This document shows, one piece after another, positions 1 through 8,507 of a DNA stretch of 64,000 nt. Within the stretch, counting starts at the first letter, position 1, and each line of letters begins with the position of its first letter. Source of the DNA: Streptomyces macrolidinus (GTDB lineage Bacteria; Actinomycetota; Actinomycetes; Streptomycetales; Streptomycetaceae); contig NZ_JAMWMR010000002.1 in NCBI RefSeq assembly GCF_023887685.1, positions 124,001 to 188,000 on the forward strand. The letters are read 5' to 3'. Under the pieces are notes generated by a model. It was not told the origin of the DNA, did no database searches, and saw only the letters and a list, made by a program, of their open reading frames with translations. The position numbers and the translations under genes are program-made.

Positions 1-1
1 C

Positions 2-355
2 GCGGAGCGCGTCGTCGGCACCATGCCCGTGGAAGGCAACACCCAGCCCTACGGCCTGCTGCACGGCGGCGCCTCCGCCGTCCTCGCCGAGACACTCGGC
101 TCGATCGGCGCCATGCTCCACGGCGGCGCCACCAAGATCGCCGTCGGTGTCGACCTCAACTGCACCCATCACCGCGGGGTGCGCTCCGGCCTGGTCACCG
201 GGGTCGCCACCCCTGTCCACCGGGGCCGCTCGACCGCCACGTACGAGATCGTGATCAGCGACGAGGACGGCAAGCGCGTCTGCAGCGCCCGCCTCACCTG
301 CATGCTGCGCGACGTACGACAGGGCGACGCCGACCTGATCCCCGCCGCGGGCTGA
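2..355 (+). CDS. Hotdog-fold acyl-CoA thioesterase, PaaI family (5'-truncated by window edge)
   Basis: This is the C-terminal part of a PaaI-like hotdog thioesterase, which hydrolyses acyl- or aryl-CoA thioesters in the cytoplasm. The frame is already open at base 2, upstream of the first visible ATG at 23, so the true start lies outside the window. The visible part contains the hotdog helix segment LLHGGASAVLAE and GSIGAM, followed by VGVDLNCTHHR and the beta strands typical of the family. PaaI family members run about 140 residues, so roughly 20-30 residues are missing. It ends 730 bp before livK and is not part of that operon. The substrate cannot be told from the sequence. Confidence 0.8.
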   Translation, partial: AERVVGTMPVEGNTQPYGLLHGGASAVLAETLGSIGAMLHGGATKIAVGVDLNCTHHRGVRSGLVTGVATPVHRGRSTATYEIVISDEDGKRVCSARLTCMLRDVRQGDADLIPAAG

Positions 356-590
356 CCGCCAGGGGGTGGCCCCGCCGTACGGACACCCCCTGCCGTCCCC
401 GTACCTCTCCGAACCCGCGCTTTCCCTGGACCCGCCCCTCTGCGTACCCGCACCTTCCGTACCTCTGCGGAGCCGCACCTCTCCCGGACCCGCCCTTCTC
501 CGGACCGACCGGACGCCGCGCCCCGGCCGGGCCCAAACGCGCCCCTTGCCGTGCGCGCCGGGACAACCCACCGCATCGCGCTCAAGGCAG

Positions 591-630
591 CGCGAGACAG
601 CGTGAGACAGTGCGAGACAGTGCGAGACAT
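591..630. repeat. Four tandem 10-bp repeats (consensus YGYGAGACAG)
   Basis: Decamers cgcgagacag, cgtgagacag, tgcgagacag and tgcgagacat follow each other without spacing at 591, 601, 611 and 621. The period is one helical turn, so all copies face the same side of the DNA. They lie about 460 bp upstream of livK and are not coding. A regulator-binding array is possible but unproven. Confidence 0.85.
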
Positions 631-651
631 CCGTATCCGACCGTCATCCGA

Positions 652-686
652 CTGTTCCGGATTACCGCCTGTTCCGGATTTACCGC
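652..686. repeat. Tandem pair of 17/18-bp direct repeats
   Basis: ctgttccggattaccgc at 652-668 is followed directly by ctgttccggatttaccgc at 669-686, which has one extra T. It lies between the decamer array and livK. The function is unknown. Confidence 0.85.
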
Positions 687-1086
687 GGAATCCCGACCCC
701 CATTTCCTGATGTAACACTGCGTGACACGCGCGCAATACGACATCAATGCTCTCTTCGCCGACATCCGCCTCCTTGATCATTTGCGACACGTGACTCGGC
801 CTGCGGCGCACGCGCGCTCAACTCCCTCGCGACGAAACGGAATTGATCGTTCGATAAACGTGTGGAGTACATGGAATTTCCGCCAAACCGGCCAAGATCC
901 ACCCCTGCGGAAGCCAGACAACCTGCACGTCATAACAAGAAAGTCACAAGCCAGCGCACGAGATGCCCATTTCGTGAGACCGGGCCTAGAGTCACGGCCA
1001 GTCACCGCTCCATCGGGAGTTCGGTACCAGCGCGGCACCCGCCCGCCCTCACCCCGGGTCGGCCACGCTTGCGGAAAGGACTGATT

Positions 1087-2316
1087 GTGCGACAGCGTTC
1101 CCTGGTGATACTCACCTCCGTTCTCACGACCGGAGCTCTGACCCTCACCGCGTGCGGCTCCCGCGACGACAAGAGCGACAACAGCGGTGCCAAGAACGAC
1201 ATCACCGTCACCATCGGCGTCGACGCCCCGCTCACCGGCCAGAACTCCGCCACCGGCCTCGGCATCCAGTACGGGTCCCAGATCGCCGTCGACGACGCCA
1301 ACAAGAACCACACGGTCCCCGGCGTCACCTTCAAGCTCAAGGCCCTGGACGACAAGGCGCTGCCCGCCACCGGCCAGCAGAACGCCACCGCGCTCGTCGC
1401 CGACGCCAGCGTCCTCGGCGTCGTCGGCCCCCTCAACTCCGGTGTGGCCACACAGATGCAGCAGGTCTTCGACACCGCGAACCTGGTCGAGATCTCCCCC
1501 GCCAACACCGCCCCCGAACTCACCCAGGGCAAGAACTGGCAGACCAAGAAGGTCCGCCCGTACAAGACGTACTTCCGCACCGCCACCACCGACGCCCTGC
1601 AGGGCGGCTTCGCCGCCGACTACGCCTACAACGGCCTCAAGAAGAAGAAGGCCTTCGTCGTCGACGACAAGCAGACCTACGGCGCCGGACTCGCCAAGAT
1701 CTTCAACGAGCAGTTCACCAAACTCGGCGGCAAGGTCGTCGGCACCGACCACGTCAACACCGGTGACCGCGACTTCTCCACCCTCGTTACCAAGATCAAG
1801 AACTCGGGCGCCGAAATGCTCTACTACGGCGGCCAGTACGACGAATCCGAAGTCCTCACCAAGCAGCTCAAGGACGCCGGCGCCAAAATCCCGCTCTTCG
1901 GCGGCGACGGAATGTTCTCCCCCACGTACATCAAAACCGCAGGTAAGGCATCTGAAGGCGACCTCGTCACCTCCATCGGCGTCCCCGTCGACACCCTGCC
2001 CGCCGCCAAGGACTTCATCGCCACCTACAAGGCCAAGAAGTACCCCGGCGACTACGGCACCTACGGCGGCTACTCCTACGACGCCACCACCGCCATCATC
2101 AAGGCCGTCGGCCAGGTCGTGAAGGACGGCAAGCTGCCCTCCGACGCCCGCGCCCAGGTCGTCGCCGCCGTCCAGAAGAACACCTTCGACGGCATCTCCG
2201 GCAAGCTGTCCTTCGACGAGTTCGGCGACACCACCAACAAGCAGCTCACCGTGTACCAGGTCACCGGCGGCGAGTGGAAGTCCGTGCACAGCGGCAGCTT
2301 CGAGCCCAAGAGCTGA
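1087..2316 (+). CDS. livK: Branched-chain amino acid ABC transporter, substrate-binding lipoprotein
   Basis: A type 1 periplasmic-binding-fold lipoprotein of 409 residues that captures Leu/Ile/Val, or related amino acids, outside the membrane and hands them to LivHM. The GTG start at 1087 is chosen because GGAAAGGA lies 6 nt upstream and the protein then opens with a classical lipoprotein signal: basic VRQR, a hydrophobic stretch, and lipobox LTAC with Cys23. The longer in-frame extension to 862 would bury this signal. The mature part begins with a Ser/Asp/Lys-rich linker, then DITVTIGVDAPLTGQNSATG, typical of Peripla_BP_6. It is the first gene of livKHMGF. The exact substrate is inferred from family and context. 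Confidence 0.9.
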   Translation: MRQRSLVILTSVLTTGALTLTACGSRDDKSDNSGAKNDITVTIGVDAPLTGQNSATGLGIQYGSQIAVDDANKNHTVPGVTFKLKALDDKALPATGQQNATALVADASVLGVVGPLNSGVATQMQQVFDTANLVEISPANTAPELTQGKNWQTKKVRPYKTYFRTATTDALQGGFAADYAYNGLKKKKAFVVDDKQTYGAGLAKIFNEQFTKLGGKVVGTDHVNTGDRDFSTLVTKIKNSGAEMLYYGGQYDESEVLTKQLKDAGAKIPLFGGDGMFSPTYIKTAGKASEGDLVTSIGVPVDTLPAAKDFIATYKAKKYPGDYGTYGGYSYDATTAIIKAVGQVVKDGKLPSDARAQVVAAVQKNTFDGISGKLSFDEFGDTTNKQLTVYQVTGGEWKSVHSGSFEPKS

Positions 2317-2424
2317 CCCCGAGGCACAGCCCACCGCACCACCCAGGGCCGCGCGGCACCGACCACCGTCACCGCGCGGCCCGTCCTCTTCCCCGACCCT
2401 CCCCACTCCCATGGAGGCCATGCG

Positions 2425-3354
2425 GTGAACACCCTGCCGCAGCAGCTGGCCAACGGGCTGTTCCTCGGCTCGATGTACGGGCTGATCGCCATCGGCTACA
2501 CGATGGTGTACGGCATCGTCCAGCTCATCAACTTCGCCCACGGCGAGATCTTCATGACCGGCGGCTTCGGAGCCCTCACGGTCTATCTCGCCCTGCCGGA
2601 CGGCATATCCATGTGGATAGCCCTCCCCGCCATGCTCCTCGGCGGCGCCCTCGTCTCCGTACTCATCGCCGTCGGCGCCGAACGCTTCGCCTACCGCCCC
2701 CTGCGCGGAGCACCACGCCTCGCCCCGCTCATCACCGCCATCGGCCTCTCCCTCGCCCTCCAGCAGGCCGTCTTCAACTGGTACCCCAACGCCAAGGCCG
2801 CCCGCGTCTTCCCCCAACTCCCCTTCGGGCCCTACCACCTCGGCTCCGTCAACATCCAGAGCGGCGACGTCTTCCTCATCGTCGCGGCCCCCCTCTGCAT
2901 GGCCGCCCTCGCCTTCTTCGTCCGCCTCTCCCGCACCGGCCGCGCCATGCAGGCCACCGCCCAGGACCCGGACACCGCCCAGCTCATGGGCATCGACACC
3001 AACCGCATCATCGTCATCGCCTTCGCCATCGGCGGCTTCTTCGCCGCCGTCGCCGGCGTCGCCTACGGCGTCAAGTACGGCTCCCTCGAATACAGCATGG
3101 GCTTCGTCGCCGGACTCAAGGCCTTCACCGCGGCCGTCCTCGGCGGCATCGGCAACATCTACGGCGCCATGCTCGGCGGCCTCGTCCTCGGCCTCGCCGA
3201 AGCCCTCGCCACCGCCTACGTCGCCGACATCCCCGGCATGGAGCAGTTCGGCGGACAGGGCTGGGCCGCCGTATGGGCCTTCGTCCTCCTCATCCTCGTC
3301 CTCCTCTTCCGACCACAAGGCCTGCTCGGCGAACGCGTCACGGACAGGGCGTGA
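2425..3354 (+). CDS. livH: Branched-chain amino acid ABC transporter permease LivH
   Basis: A 309-residue inner-membrane permease of the LivH family with about eight hydrophobic helices and the family hallmark QLINFAHGEIFMTG near residues 33-46. It forms the translocation channel with LivM. The GTG start follows GGAGG at a normal distance. The 108-bp gap after livK is larger than the other gaps in the operon, which is common because the binding protein is often made in excess. The end overlaps the livM start region. Confidence 0.92.
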   Translation: MNTLPQQLANGLFLGSMYGLIAIGYTMVYGIVQLINFAHGEIFMTGGFGALTVYLALPDGISMWIALPAMLLGGALVSVLIAVGAERFAYRPLRGAPRLAPLITAIGLSLALQQAVFNWYPNAKAARVFPQLPFGPYHLGSVNIQSGDVFLIVAAPLCMAALAFFVRLSRTGRAMQATAQDPDTAQLMGIDTNRIIVIAFAIGGFFAAVAGVAYGVKYGSLEYSMGFVAGLKAFTAAVLGGIGNIYGAMLGGLVLGLAEALATAYVADIPGMEQFGGQGWAAVWAFVLLILVLLFRPQGLLGERVTDRA

Positions 3355-3359
3355 CCACC

Positions 3360-5132
3360 ATGACCCACACCACCACCAACATCGCGACCGAGACCCAGCG
3401 CGGACCTGTACCCCTCCCCGCCCCCGCCGCCCGCGCCCTCGTATCCCTCGGCGCCACCGGAACCATCGCCAGCGCCTTCCTGTCCTGGACCTACAGCTCC
3501 AACTTCCCCGGCGACCTCACCATCTACGGCTACCCGGCGGGACTCCAGATCCTCGCCATCGTCGCCGGCGCCCTCACCCTCCTGTACTCCCTCACCCTGT
3601 GGAACGTACGAGGACTGCACCGGCTCAACCCCGCAGGCGCCACCTCCCCCGTCCTCATGACGGCCCTGTCCGCCTTCACCGTCTGCTGGTTCGCCGCCAT
3701 CGCCATCGCCGTCGACCTCGGCGGCCTCGTCAACCTCGCCCCCGGCGCCTACGTCGCCGTCGCCGCCTCCGCACTCCCCGTCATCGGCGCCCTCGCCCTG
3801 CCCCACCCCGCCCCCGGAACCGGCCTGCGCGGCTACCTCACCAAACCCGACCAGCCCCGCCCCGGCCCGCTCCCCGCCCTCGCCGAACGCGCCGTCATCA
3901 CCCTCGGCACCGCCGTCGCCCTCATCGTCTTCACCTACGGCATCGGCATCAACGACGACGAGAGCGAAACCTTCATCGGCTACCTCCTCGCCATCGTCTT
4001 CGCCACCTGGGCCCTGGTCCACGCCGGACTCCTCGACCGCTACGCCGGCATCAGCGCACGACACAAGGGCTTCTCCGCCACCCTCGCCTTCGTCGCCGTC
4101 GCCGTCTTCCCCTTCACCCAGGACAACGACCACAACGCCAACCTCGGCGTCAGCATCCTCGTCTTCGCCACCGTCGCCCTCGGCCTCAACATCGTCGTCG
4201 GCCTCACCGGACTCCTCGACCTCGGATACGTCGCCTTCCTCGGCGTCGGCGCCTACGCCGCAGCCCTCGTCTCCGGCTCCGAGTTCTCCCGCTTCTCCGG
4301 CGTCCAATTCCCCTTCTGGGCCGCCGCCCTCACCGGCATGGCCGCCTCGCTCGTCTTCGGCGTCCTCATCGGCGCACCCACCCTGCGCCTGCGCGGCGAC
4401 TACCTCGCCATCGTCACCCTCGGCTTCGGAGAGATCTTCCGCATCGCCGTCAACAACCTCGACGGCGTCTCCGGCCCCAACCTCACCAACGGACCCAACG
4501 GCATCTCCCGCATCCCCGACCTCGAAATCTTCGGGTTCAACCTCGGAGACGCCCACGACGTCGGCAGCTTCACCCTCGGCCGGTTCGCCAACTACCTGTT
4601 CCTGATGCTCTTCTTCACGGCCATCGTCGTCCTCGTCTTCACCCGCGCCGCCGACTCCCGTATCGGCCGCTCCTGGATCGCCATCCGCGAAGACGAGACC
4701 GCCGCCACCGCCATGGGCATCAACGGCTTCCGGGTCAAGCTCATCGCGTTCGCCCTCGGCGCCGCCCTCGCCGGACTCGCCGGCACCGTCATGGCCCACG
4801 TCAACTACAGCGTCAACCCGCAGCCCTACCAGTTCGCCGGCGCCGCCCCGCCCAACTCCGCCTTCCTCCTCGCCGCCGTGGTCCTCGGCGGCATGGGCAC
4901 CGTCAGCGGACCCCTGCTCGGCGCCAGCCTGCTCTACCTCATCCCCGAGAAGCTCCAATTCCTCAAGAACTACGAGCTGTTCGCCTTCGGCATCGCACTC
5001 GTCCTCCTCATGCGCTTCCGGCCGGAAGGCATCATCGCCAACCGCCGCCGCCAACTCGAGTTCCACGACAGCAACACACCCGACACACCAGCACAACCCG
5101 ACGAACCGGCCGTCACCAAGGCGGGGGCCTGA
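3360..5132 (+). CDS. livM: Branched-chain amino acid ABC transporter permease LivM, long form
   Basis: The second permease subunit, 590 residues. The LivM core begins around residue 270, with the family signature GLTGLLDLGYVAFLGVGAY near residues 280-298, and continues through several helices to a polar tail of about 30 residues. The N-terminal 250 or so residues are an extension with additional predicted membrane segments (for example around 30-60, 75-95 and 110-150) absent from the usual 350-420-residue LivM. I chose the ATG at 3360, in a GACCACCATGAC context that is repeated at livG. A GTG at 3351 overlapping the livH stop is an alternative. Confidence 0.88.
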   Translation: MTHTTTNIATETQRGPVPLPAPAARALVSLGATGTIASAFLSWTYSSNFPGDLTIYGYPAGLQILAIVAGALTLLYSLTLWNVRGLHRLNPAGATSPVLMTALSAFTVCWFAAIAIAVDLGGLVNLAPGAYVAVAASALPVIGALALPHPAPGTGLRGYLTKPDQPRPGPLPALAERAVITLGTAVALIVFTYGIGINDDESETFIGYLLAIVFATWALVHAGLLDRYAGISARHKGFSATLAFVAVAVFPFTQDNDHNANLGVSILVFATVALGLNIVVGLTGLLDLGYVAFLGVGAYAAALVSGSEFSRFSGVQFPFWAAALTGMAASLVFGVLIGAPTLRLRGDYLAIVTLGFGEIFRIAVNNLDGVSGPNLTNGPNGISRIPDLEIFGFNLGDAHDVGSFTLGRFANYLFLMLFFTAIVVLVFTRAADSRIGRSWIAIREDETAATAMGINGFRVKLIAFALGAALAGLAGTVMAHVNYSVNPQPYQFAGAAPPNSAFLLAAVVLGGMGTVSGPLLGASLLYLIPEKLQFLKNYELFAFGIALVLLMRFRPEGIIANRRRQLEFHDSNTPDTPAQPDEPAVTKAGA

Positions 5133-5137
5133 CCACC

Positions 5138-6003
5138 ATGACCACACCCGTACTCGAAGCCCGCGCCGTCACCATGCGCTTCGGCGGCCTCACCGCCGTA
5201 CACTCCGTCGACCTCACCGTGGGCAGCGGCGAGATCGTCGGACTCATCGGCCCCAACGGCGCCGGCAAGACGACCTTCTTCAACTGCCTCACCGGCCTGT
5301 ACATCCCCACCGAGGGCACCGTCACCTACCAGGGCACCGTCCTGCCCCCCAAACCCCACCTCGTCACCCAGGCCGGAATCGCCCGCACCTTCCAGAACAT
5401 CCGGCTCTTCGCCAACATGACCGTCCTGGAGAACGTCCTCGTCGGACGCCACACCCGCACCAAGGAAGGCCTGTGGTCGGCCCTCCTGCGCGGCCCCGGC
5501 TTCAAGAAGGCCGAGAAGGAGTCCGAGGCACGCGCCATGGACCTCCTCGCCTTCGTCGGCCTCGACCACAAGCGCGACCACCTCGCACGCAACCTGCCCT
5601 ACGGCGAACAACGCAAGCTGGAGATCGCCCGCGCACTGGCCAGCGAACCCGGACTCCTCCTGCTCGACGAACCCACCGCCGGCATGAACCCCCAGGAGAC
5701 CCGGGCCACCGAGGAACTCGTCTTCGCCATCCGCGACAAGGGCATCGCCGTCCTCGTCATCGAGCACGACATGCGCTTCATCTTCAACCTCTGCGACCGC
5801 GTCGCCGTCCTCGTCCAGGGCGAGAAGCTCGTCGAAGGCACCTCCGACGTCGTCCAGGCCGACGAACGCGTCATCGCCGCCTACCTCGGCACACCCTTCG
5901 AAGGCGAACCCGGAGAAGAGGAAGCCGCCGAGGTCGCCGCAGCCGAAGCCGCCGCCGACGCACCCGCAGACAGCACCACCGGCAGCACCGAGGGAGACTC
6001 CCA

Positions 6004-6007
<4 letters not shown>
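5138..6007 (+). CDS. livG: Branched-chain amino acid ABC transporter ATP-binding protein LivG
   Basis: A cytoplasmic ATPase of 289 residues. Walker A GPNGAGKTT is at residues 38-46, the signature region LPYGEQRKLEIARAL near 152-166 and Walker B GLLLLDEP near 171-178. The signature reads YGEQ instead of LSGGQ, which is normal for LivG. An Ala/Glu-rich tail of about 35 residues follows the domain and looks disordered. The gene starts 5 bp after livM and its stop overlaps the livF start (GTGA), so translation is probably coupled. Confidence 0.93.
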
Positions 6008-6720
<713 letters not shown>

Positions 6721-6736
6721 GCACCGGGCAGGCAGG

Positions 6737-6770
6737 AGGCCCGCACCCCGGATCACCGGGGTGCGGGCCT
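6737..6770. terminator. Bidirectional terminator between livF and the ANTAR regulator
   Basis: Perfect inverted repeat with arms AGGCCCGCACCCCGG at 6737-6751 and 6756-6770 and loop ATCA. It sits in the 80-bp gap between two convergent genes. There is no strong U-tract, as is usual in Streptomyces. Confidence 0.85.
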
Positions 6771-6800
6771 CTTCCACACACAGCCGTACGGCGGACGAGG

Positions 6801-7451
6801 TCAGCCCTTGGCCGCCTTCTTCTCCTCACCGTCCTGGATCACGGCCTCGGCGACCTGGCGCATCGACATCCGCCGGTCCATCGACGTCTTCTGGATCCAA
6901 CGGAAGGCCGCGGGCTCGCTCAGCCCGTACTCCGTCTGCAGCACCGACTTCGCCCGGTCCACCAGCTTGCGGGTCTCCAGCCGCTGAGTGAGGTCCACGA
7001 CCTCCTTCTCCAGCGTCTTCAGCTCCGTGAACCGCGAGACGGCCATCTCGATCGCCGGTACGACATCGCTCTTGCTGAACGGCTTCACCAGATACGCCAT
7101 CGCACCCGCGTCCCGCGCCCGCTCGACCAGATCACGCTGCGAGAACGCCGTCAGCATGAGCACCGGGGCGATGCACTCCTCGGCGATCTTCTCGGCCGCC
7201 GAGATACCGTCCAGCTTCGGCATCTTCACATCGAGGATGACCAGGTCGGGCCGGTGCTCCCGCGCCAGCTCGACGGCCCGCTCACCGTCACCGGCCTCAC
7301 CGACGACGTGATAGCCCTCTTCCTCGAGCATCTCCTTGAGATCGAGCCGGATGAGCGCCTCGTCCTCGGCGATGACGACACGGGTCGTCAGCGGAGGCAC
7401 ATGCGACTTGTCGTCATCATCGACAGGCTGGGGCGACTCGGGGGCGGTCAC
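6801..7451 (-). CDS. pdtaR: ANTAR-domain response regulator (PdtaR-like)
   Basis: A two-domain response regulator of 216 residues. The receiver domain (about 22-140) has the acidic pocket D30/E31, phosphoacceptor D74 (LDVKMP) and K123 (VKPF). The C-terminal ANTAR domain (about 145-205), including DRAKSVLQTEYGLSEPAAF, binds dual-hexaloop RNAs in characterised relatives and acts as an antiterminator. The GTG start at 7451 is supported by GAGGAG 5 nt upstream. In mycobacteria PdtaR pairs with the kinase PdtaS; no kinase gene is adjacent here. The first 20 residues are a poorly conserved acidic leader. Confidence 0.9.
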   Translation of the reverse strand: MTAPESPQPVDDDDKSHVPPLTTRVVIAEDEALIRLDLKEMLEEEGYHVVGEAGDGERAVELAREHRPDLVILDVKMPKLDGISAAEKIAEECIAPVLMLTAFSQRDLVERARDAGAMAYLVKPFSKSDVVPAIEMAVSRFTELKTLEKEVVDLTQRLETRKLVDRAKSVLQTEYGLSEPAAFRWIQKTSMDRRMSMRQVAEAVIQDGEEKKAAKG

Positions 7452-7554
7452 GGGGGCTCCTCGTTACGGGCAGGCAGGATACTGCTCCCAGAAGCGTACC
7501 TAGCTGCGGTAAGGTAGAGCACGGCGGGTGACCGCCAACCTTCGTATTGAAGGA

Positions 7555-7628
7555 GCCCCGGTAGCCCAGCGGCGAGAGGCACGGTGCTCAAACCACCGAC
7601 AGCGTGGGTTCGAATCCCACCCGGGGCA
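7555..7628 (+). tRNA. tRNA with anticodon CAA (Leu codon UUG), short variable loop
   Basis: A 74-nt cloverleaf. The acceptor stem GCCCCGG/CCGGGGC pairs 7555-7561 with 7621-7627, with discriminator A7628 and no encoded CCA. The D stem GCC/GGC has 3 bp with an 11-nt loop containing GG. The anticodon stem CGGTG/CACCG flanks loop CTCAAAC, giving anticodon CAA at 7589-7591. The variable loop is only 5 nt (ACAGC, 7599-7603). The T arm is GTGGG-TTCGAAT-CCCAC. A CAA anticodon means leucine, but bacterial tRNA-Leu is normally type II with a long variable arm, so the charging identity is uncertain. A strong terminator follows. Confidence 0.85.
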
Positions 7629-7656
7629 CTTCACCTTCGATTCCAAGGTCAGGCCT

Positions 7657-7692
7657 AGCGGAGGTCCACGTTCGCGTGAACCTCCGCTTTTT
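7657..7692 (+). terminator. Intrinsic terminator of the tRNA gene
   Basis: Stem AGCGGAGGTCCACG (7657-7670), loop TTCG, and CGTGAACCTCCGCT (7675-7688), with a single C/A mismatch, run into five Ts (7688-7692). It lies 28 bp after the tRNA and closes that transcript before the HTH-LAGLIDADG gene. Confidence 0.9.
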
Positions 7693-7730
7693 GCTGCACG
7701 GGACGACGCTCAGTCGCACAGAGTGGCCAC

Positions 7731-8489
7731 ATGTACGACATGGGTACTCGTGAACGAACCCTGGCGCTGGTCGCTGAGGGGCGCAGCCTGAGCTCCATCA
7801 GCAAGGAGACGGGCATATCCCGGGCAACCATCCGTTCCTGGCGAACGTGCATCGAGCCGCGCAAGCGCCAAGGCCGTGCCTGCCCCAGGTGCCAGGACGA
7901 GCCCGCCCCGCCCGAGGAACCGGCAGCGTACGCCTACCTCCTGGGCCTCTATCTCGGCGACGGCCACATCAGCGCCCACCGCCGGGGCGTCCACGTCATG
8001 CGCATCGTGCTGGACCAGGCTTGGCCGGGCATCATCGACGCCTGTGAAGCCGCGCTGTACGCCGTGCGCCCGGACAACCGCGTATGCCGCGTGAAGAAGC
8101 AGGGGTGCTTCGCGGTCTCCTGTTTCAGCAAGCACTGGCCCTGCCTGTTCCCTCAGCACGGCCCTGGCAAGAAGCACGAGCGCCGGATCATCCTCGAACC
8201 CTGGCAGCAGGACATCGTGGATGCTCACCCCTGGGAGTTCATCCGCGGCCTCATCCACTCCGACGGCTGTCGCATCGTCAACTGGACGACCAAGGTGATC
8301 GCCGGTGAGCGCAAGCGCTACGAATACCCGCGTTACTTCTTCACCAACGTGTCAGAGGACATCATCCGGCTCTTCACCGACACCCTCGATCGAGTCCACG
8401 TGGAGTGGAAGGTGAACGGCCGCAACGTCTCCATCGCCCGCAAGGCCTCCGTTGCCCTCCTCGACATCCACGTGGGCCCCAAGTACTGA
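7731..8489 (+). CDS. HTH plus LAGLIDADG-type (homing-endonuclease-like) protein
   Basis: 252 residues. An N-terminal resolvase-type helix-turn-helix (about 8-38, with LSSISKETGISRATIRSW) is followed by a CPRC knuckle (51-54) and two LAGLIDADG-like motifs: LLGLYLGDGHI (70-80) and FIRGLIHSDGC (170-180). Each motif ends in the acidic GDG/SDG that carries the catalytic Asp in homing endonucleases. The spacing of about 100 residues fits a monomeric two-motif enzyme or a derived DNA-binding protein. It lies directly after the tRNA and its terminator, and ends 18 bp from the convergent pyk. Codons at the 5' end (GGT, ACT, CGT, GAA, CGA, ATA, GCA) are unlike the neighbours, suggesting acquisition. 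No clear Shine-Dalgarno; ATG 7740 is an alternative start. Confidence 0.8.
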   Translation: MYDMGTRERTLALVAEGRSLSSISKETGISRATIRSWRTCIEPRKRQGRACPRCQDEPAPPEEPAAYAYLLGLYLGDGHISAHRRGVHVMRIVLDQAWPGIIDACEAALYAVRPDNRVCRVKKQGCFAVSCFSKHWPCLFPQHGPGKKHERRIILEPWQQDIVDAHPWEFIRGLIHSDGCRIVNWTTKVIAGERKRYEYPRYFFTNVSEDIIRLFTDTLDRVHVEWKVNGRNVSIARKASVALLDIHVGPKY

Positions 8490-8507
8490 CCCCACCCACG
8501 CGCCGCC

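Larger units (their letters stand above)
356..1086. other. Long intergenic region upstream of livK with tandem repeats
   Basis: No convincing gene was found. Short ORFs on both strands here lack ribosome binding sites and have atypical composition. The stretch holds four tandem decamers (591-630), a tandem pair of 17/18-bp repeats (652-686), and an AT-richer part (about 690-960) that looks like promoter DNA for livK. A possible -10 hexamer TAGAGT lies at 987-992, with no good -35. Confidence 0.6.

Noticed and set aside
366..605. Small plus-strand ORF upstream of livK
   Set aside because: Pro/Arg-rich, no ribosome site, overlaps the decamer array; composition of noncoding DNA.
862..1086. Upstream extension of livK to ATG 862
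   Set aside because: It would place 75 residues before a perfect lipoprotein signal; GTG 1087 has a proper ribosome site.
778..3318. Long minus-strand open frame of 846 codons opposite livK and livH
   Set aside because: It is an antisense shadow of high-GC codon usage; the product is a Gly/Asp/Glu/Val repeat without any domain, and the plus strand has clear liv genes.
7555..8489. Integrated element using the tRNA as attachment site
   Set aside because: No duplicated tRNA 3' end was found downstream and there is no integrase gene.
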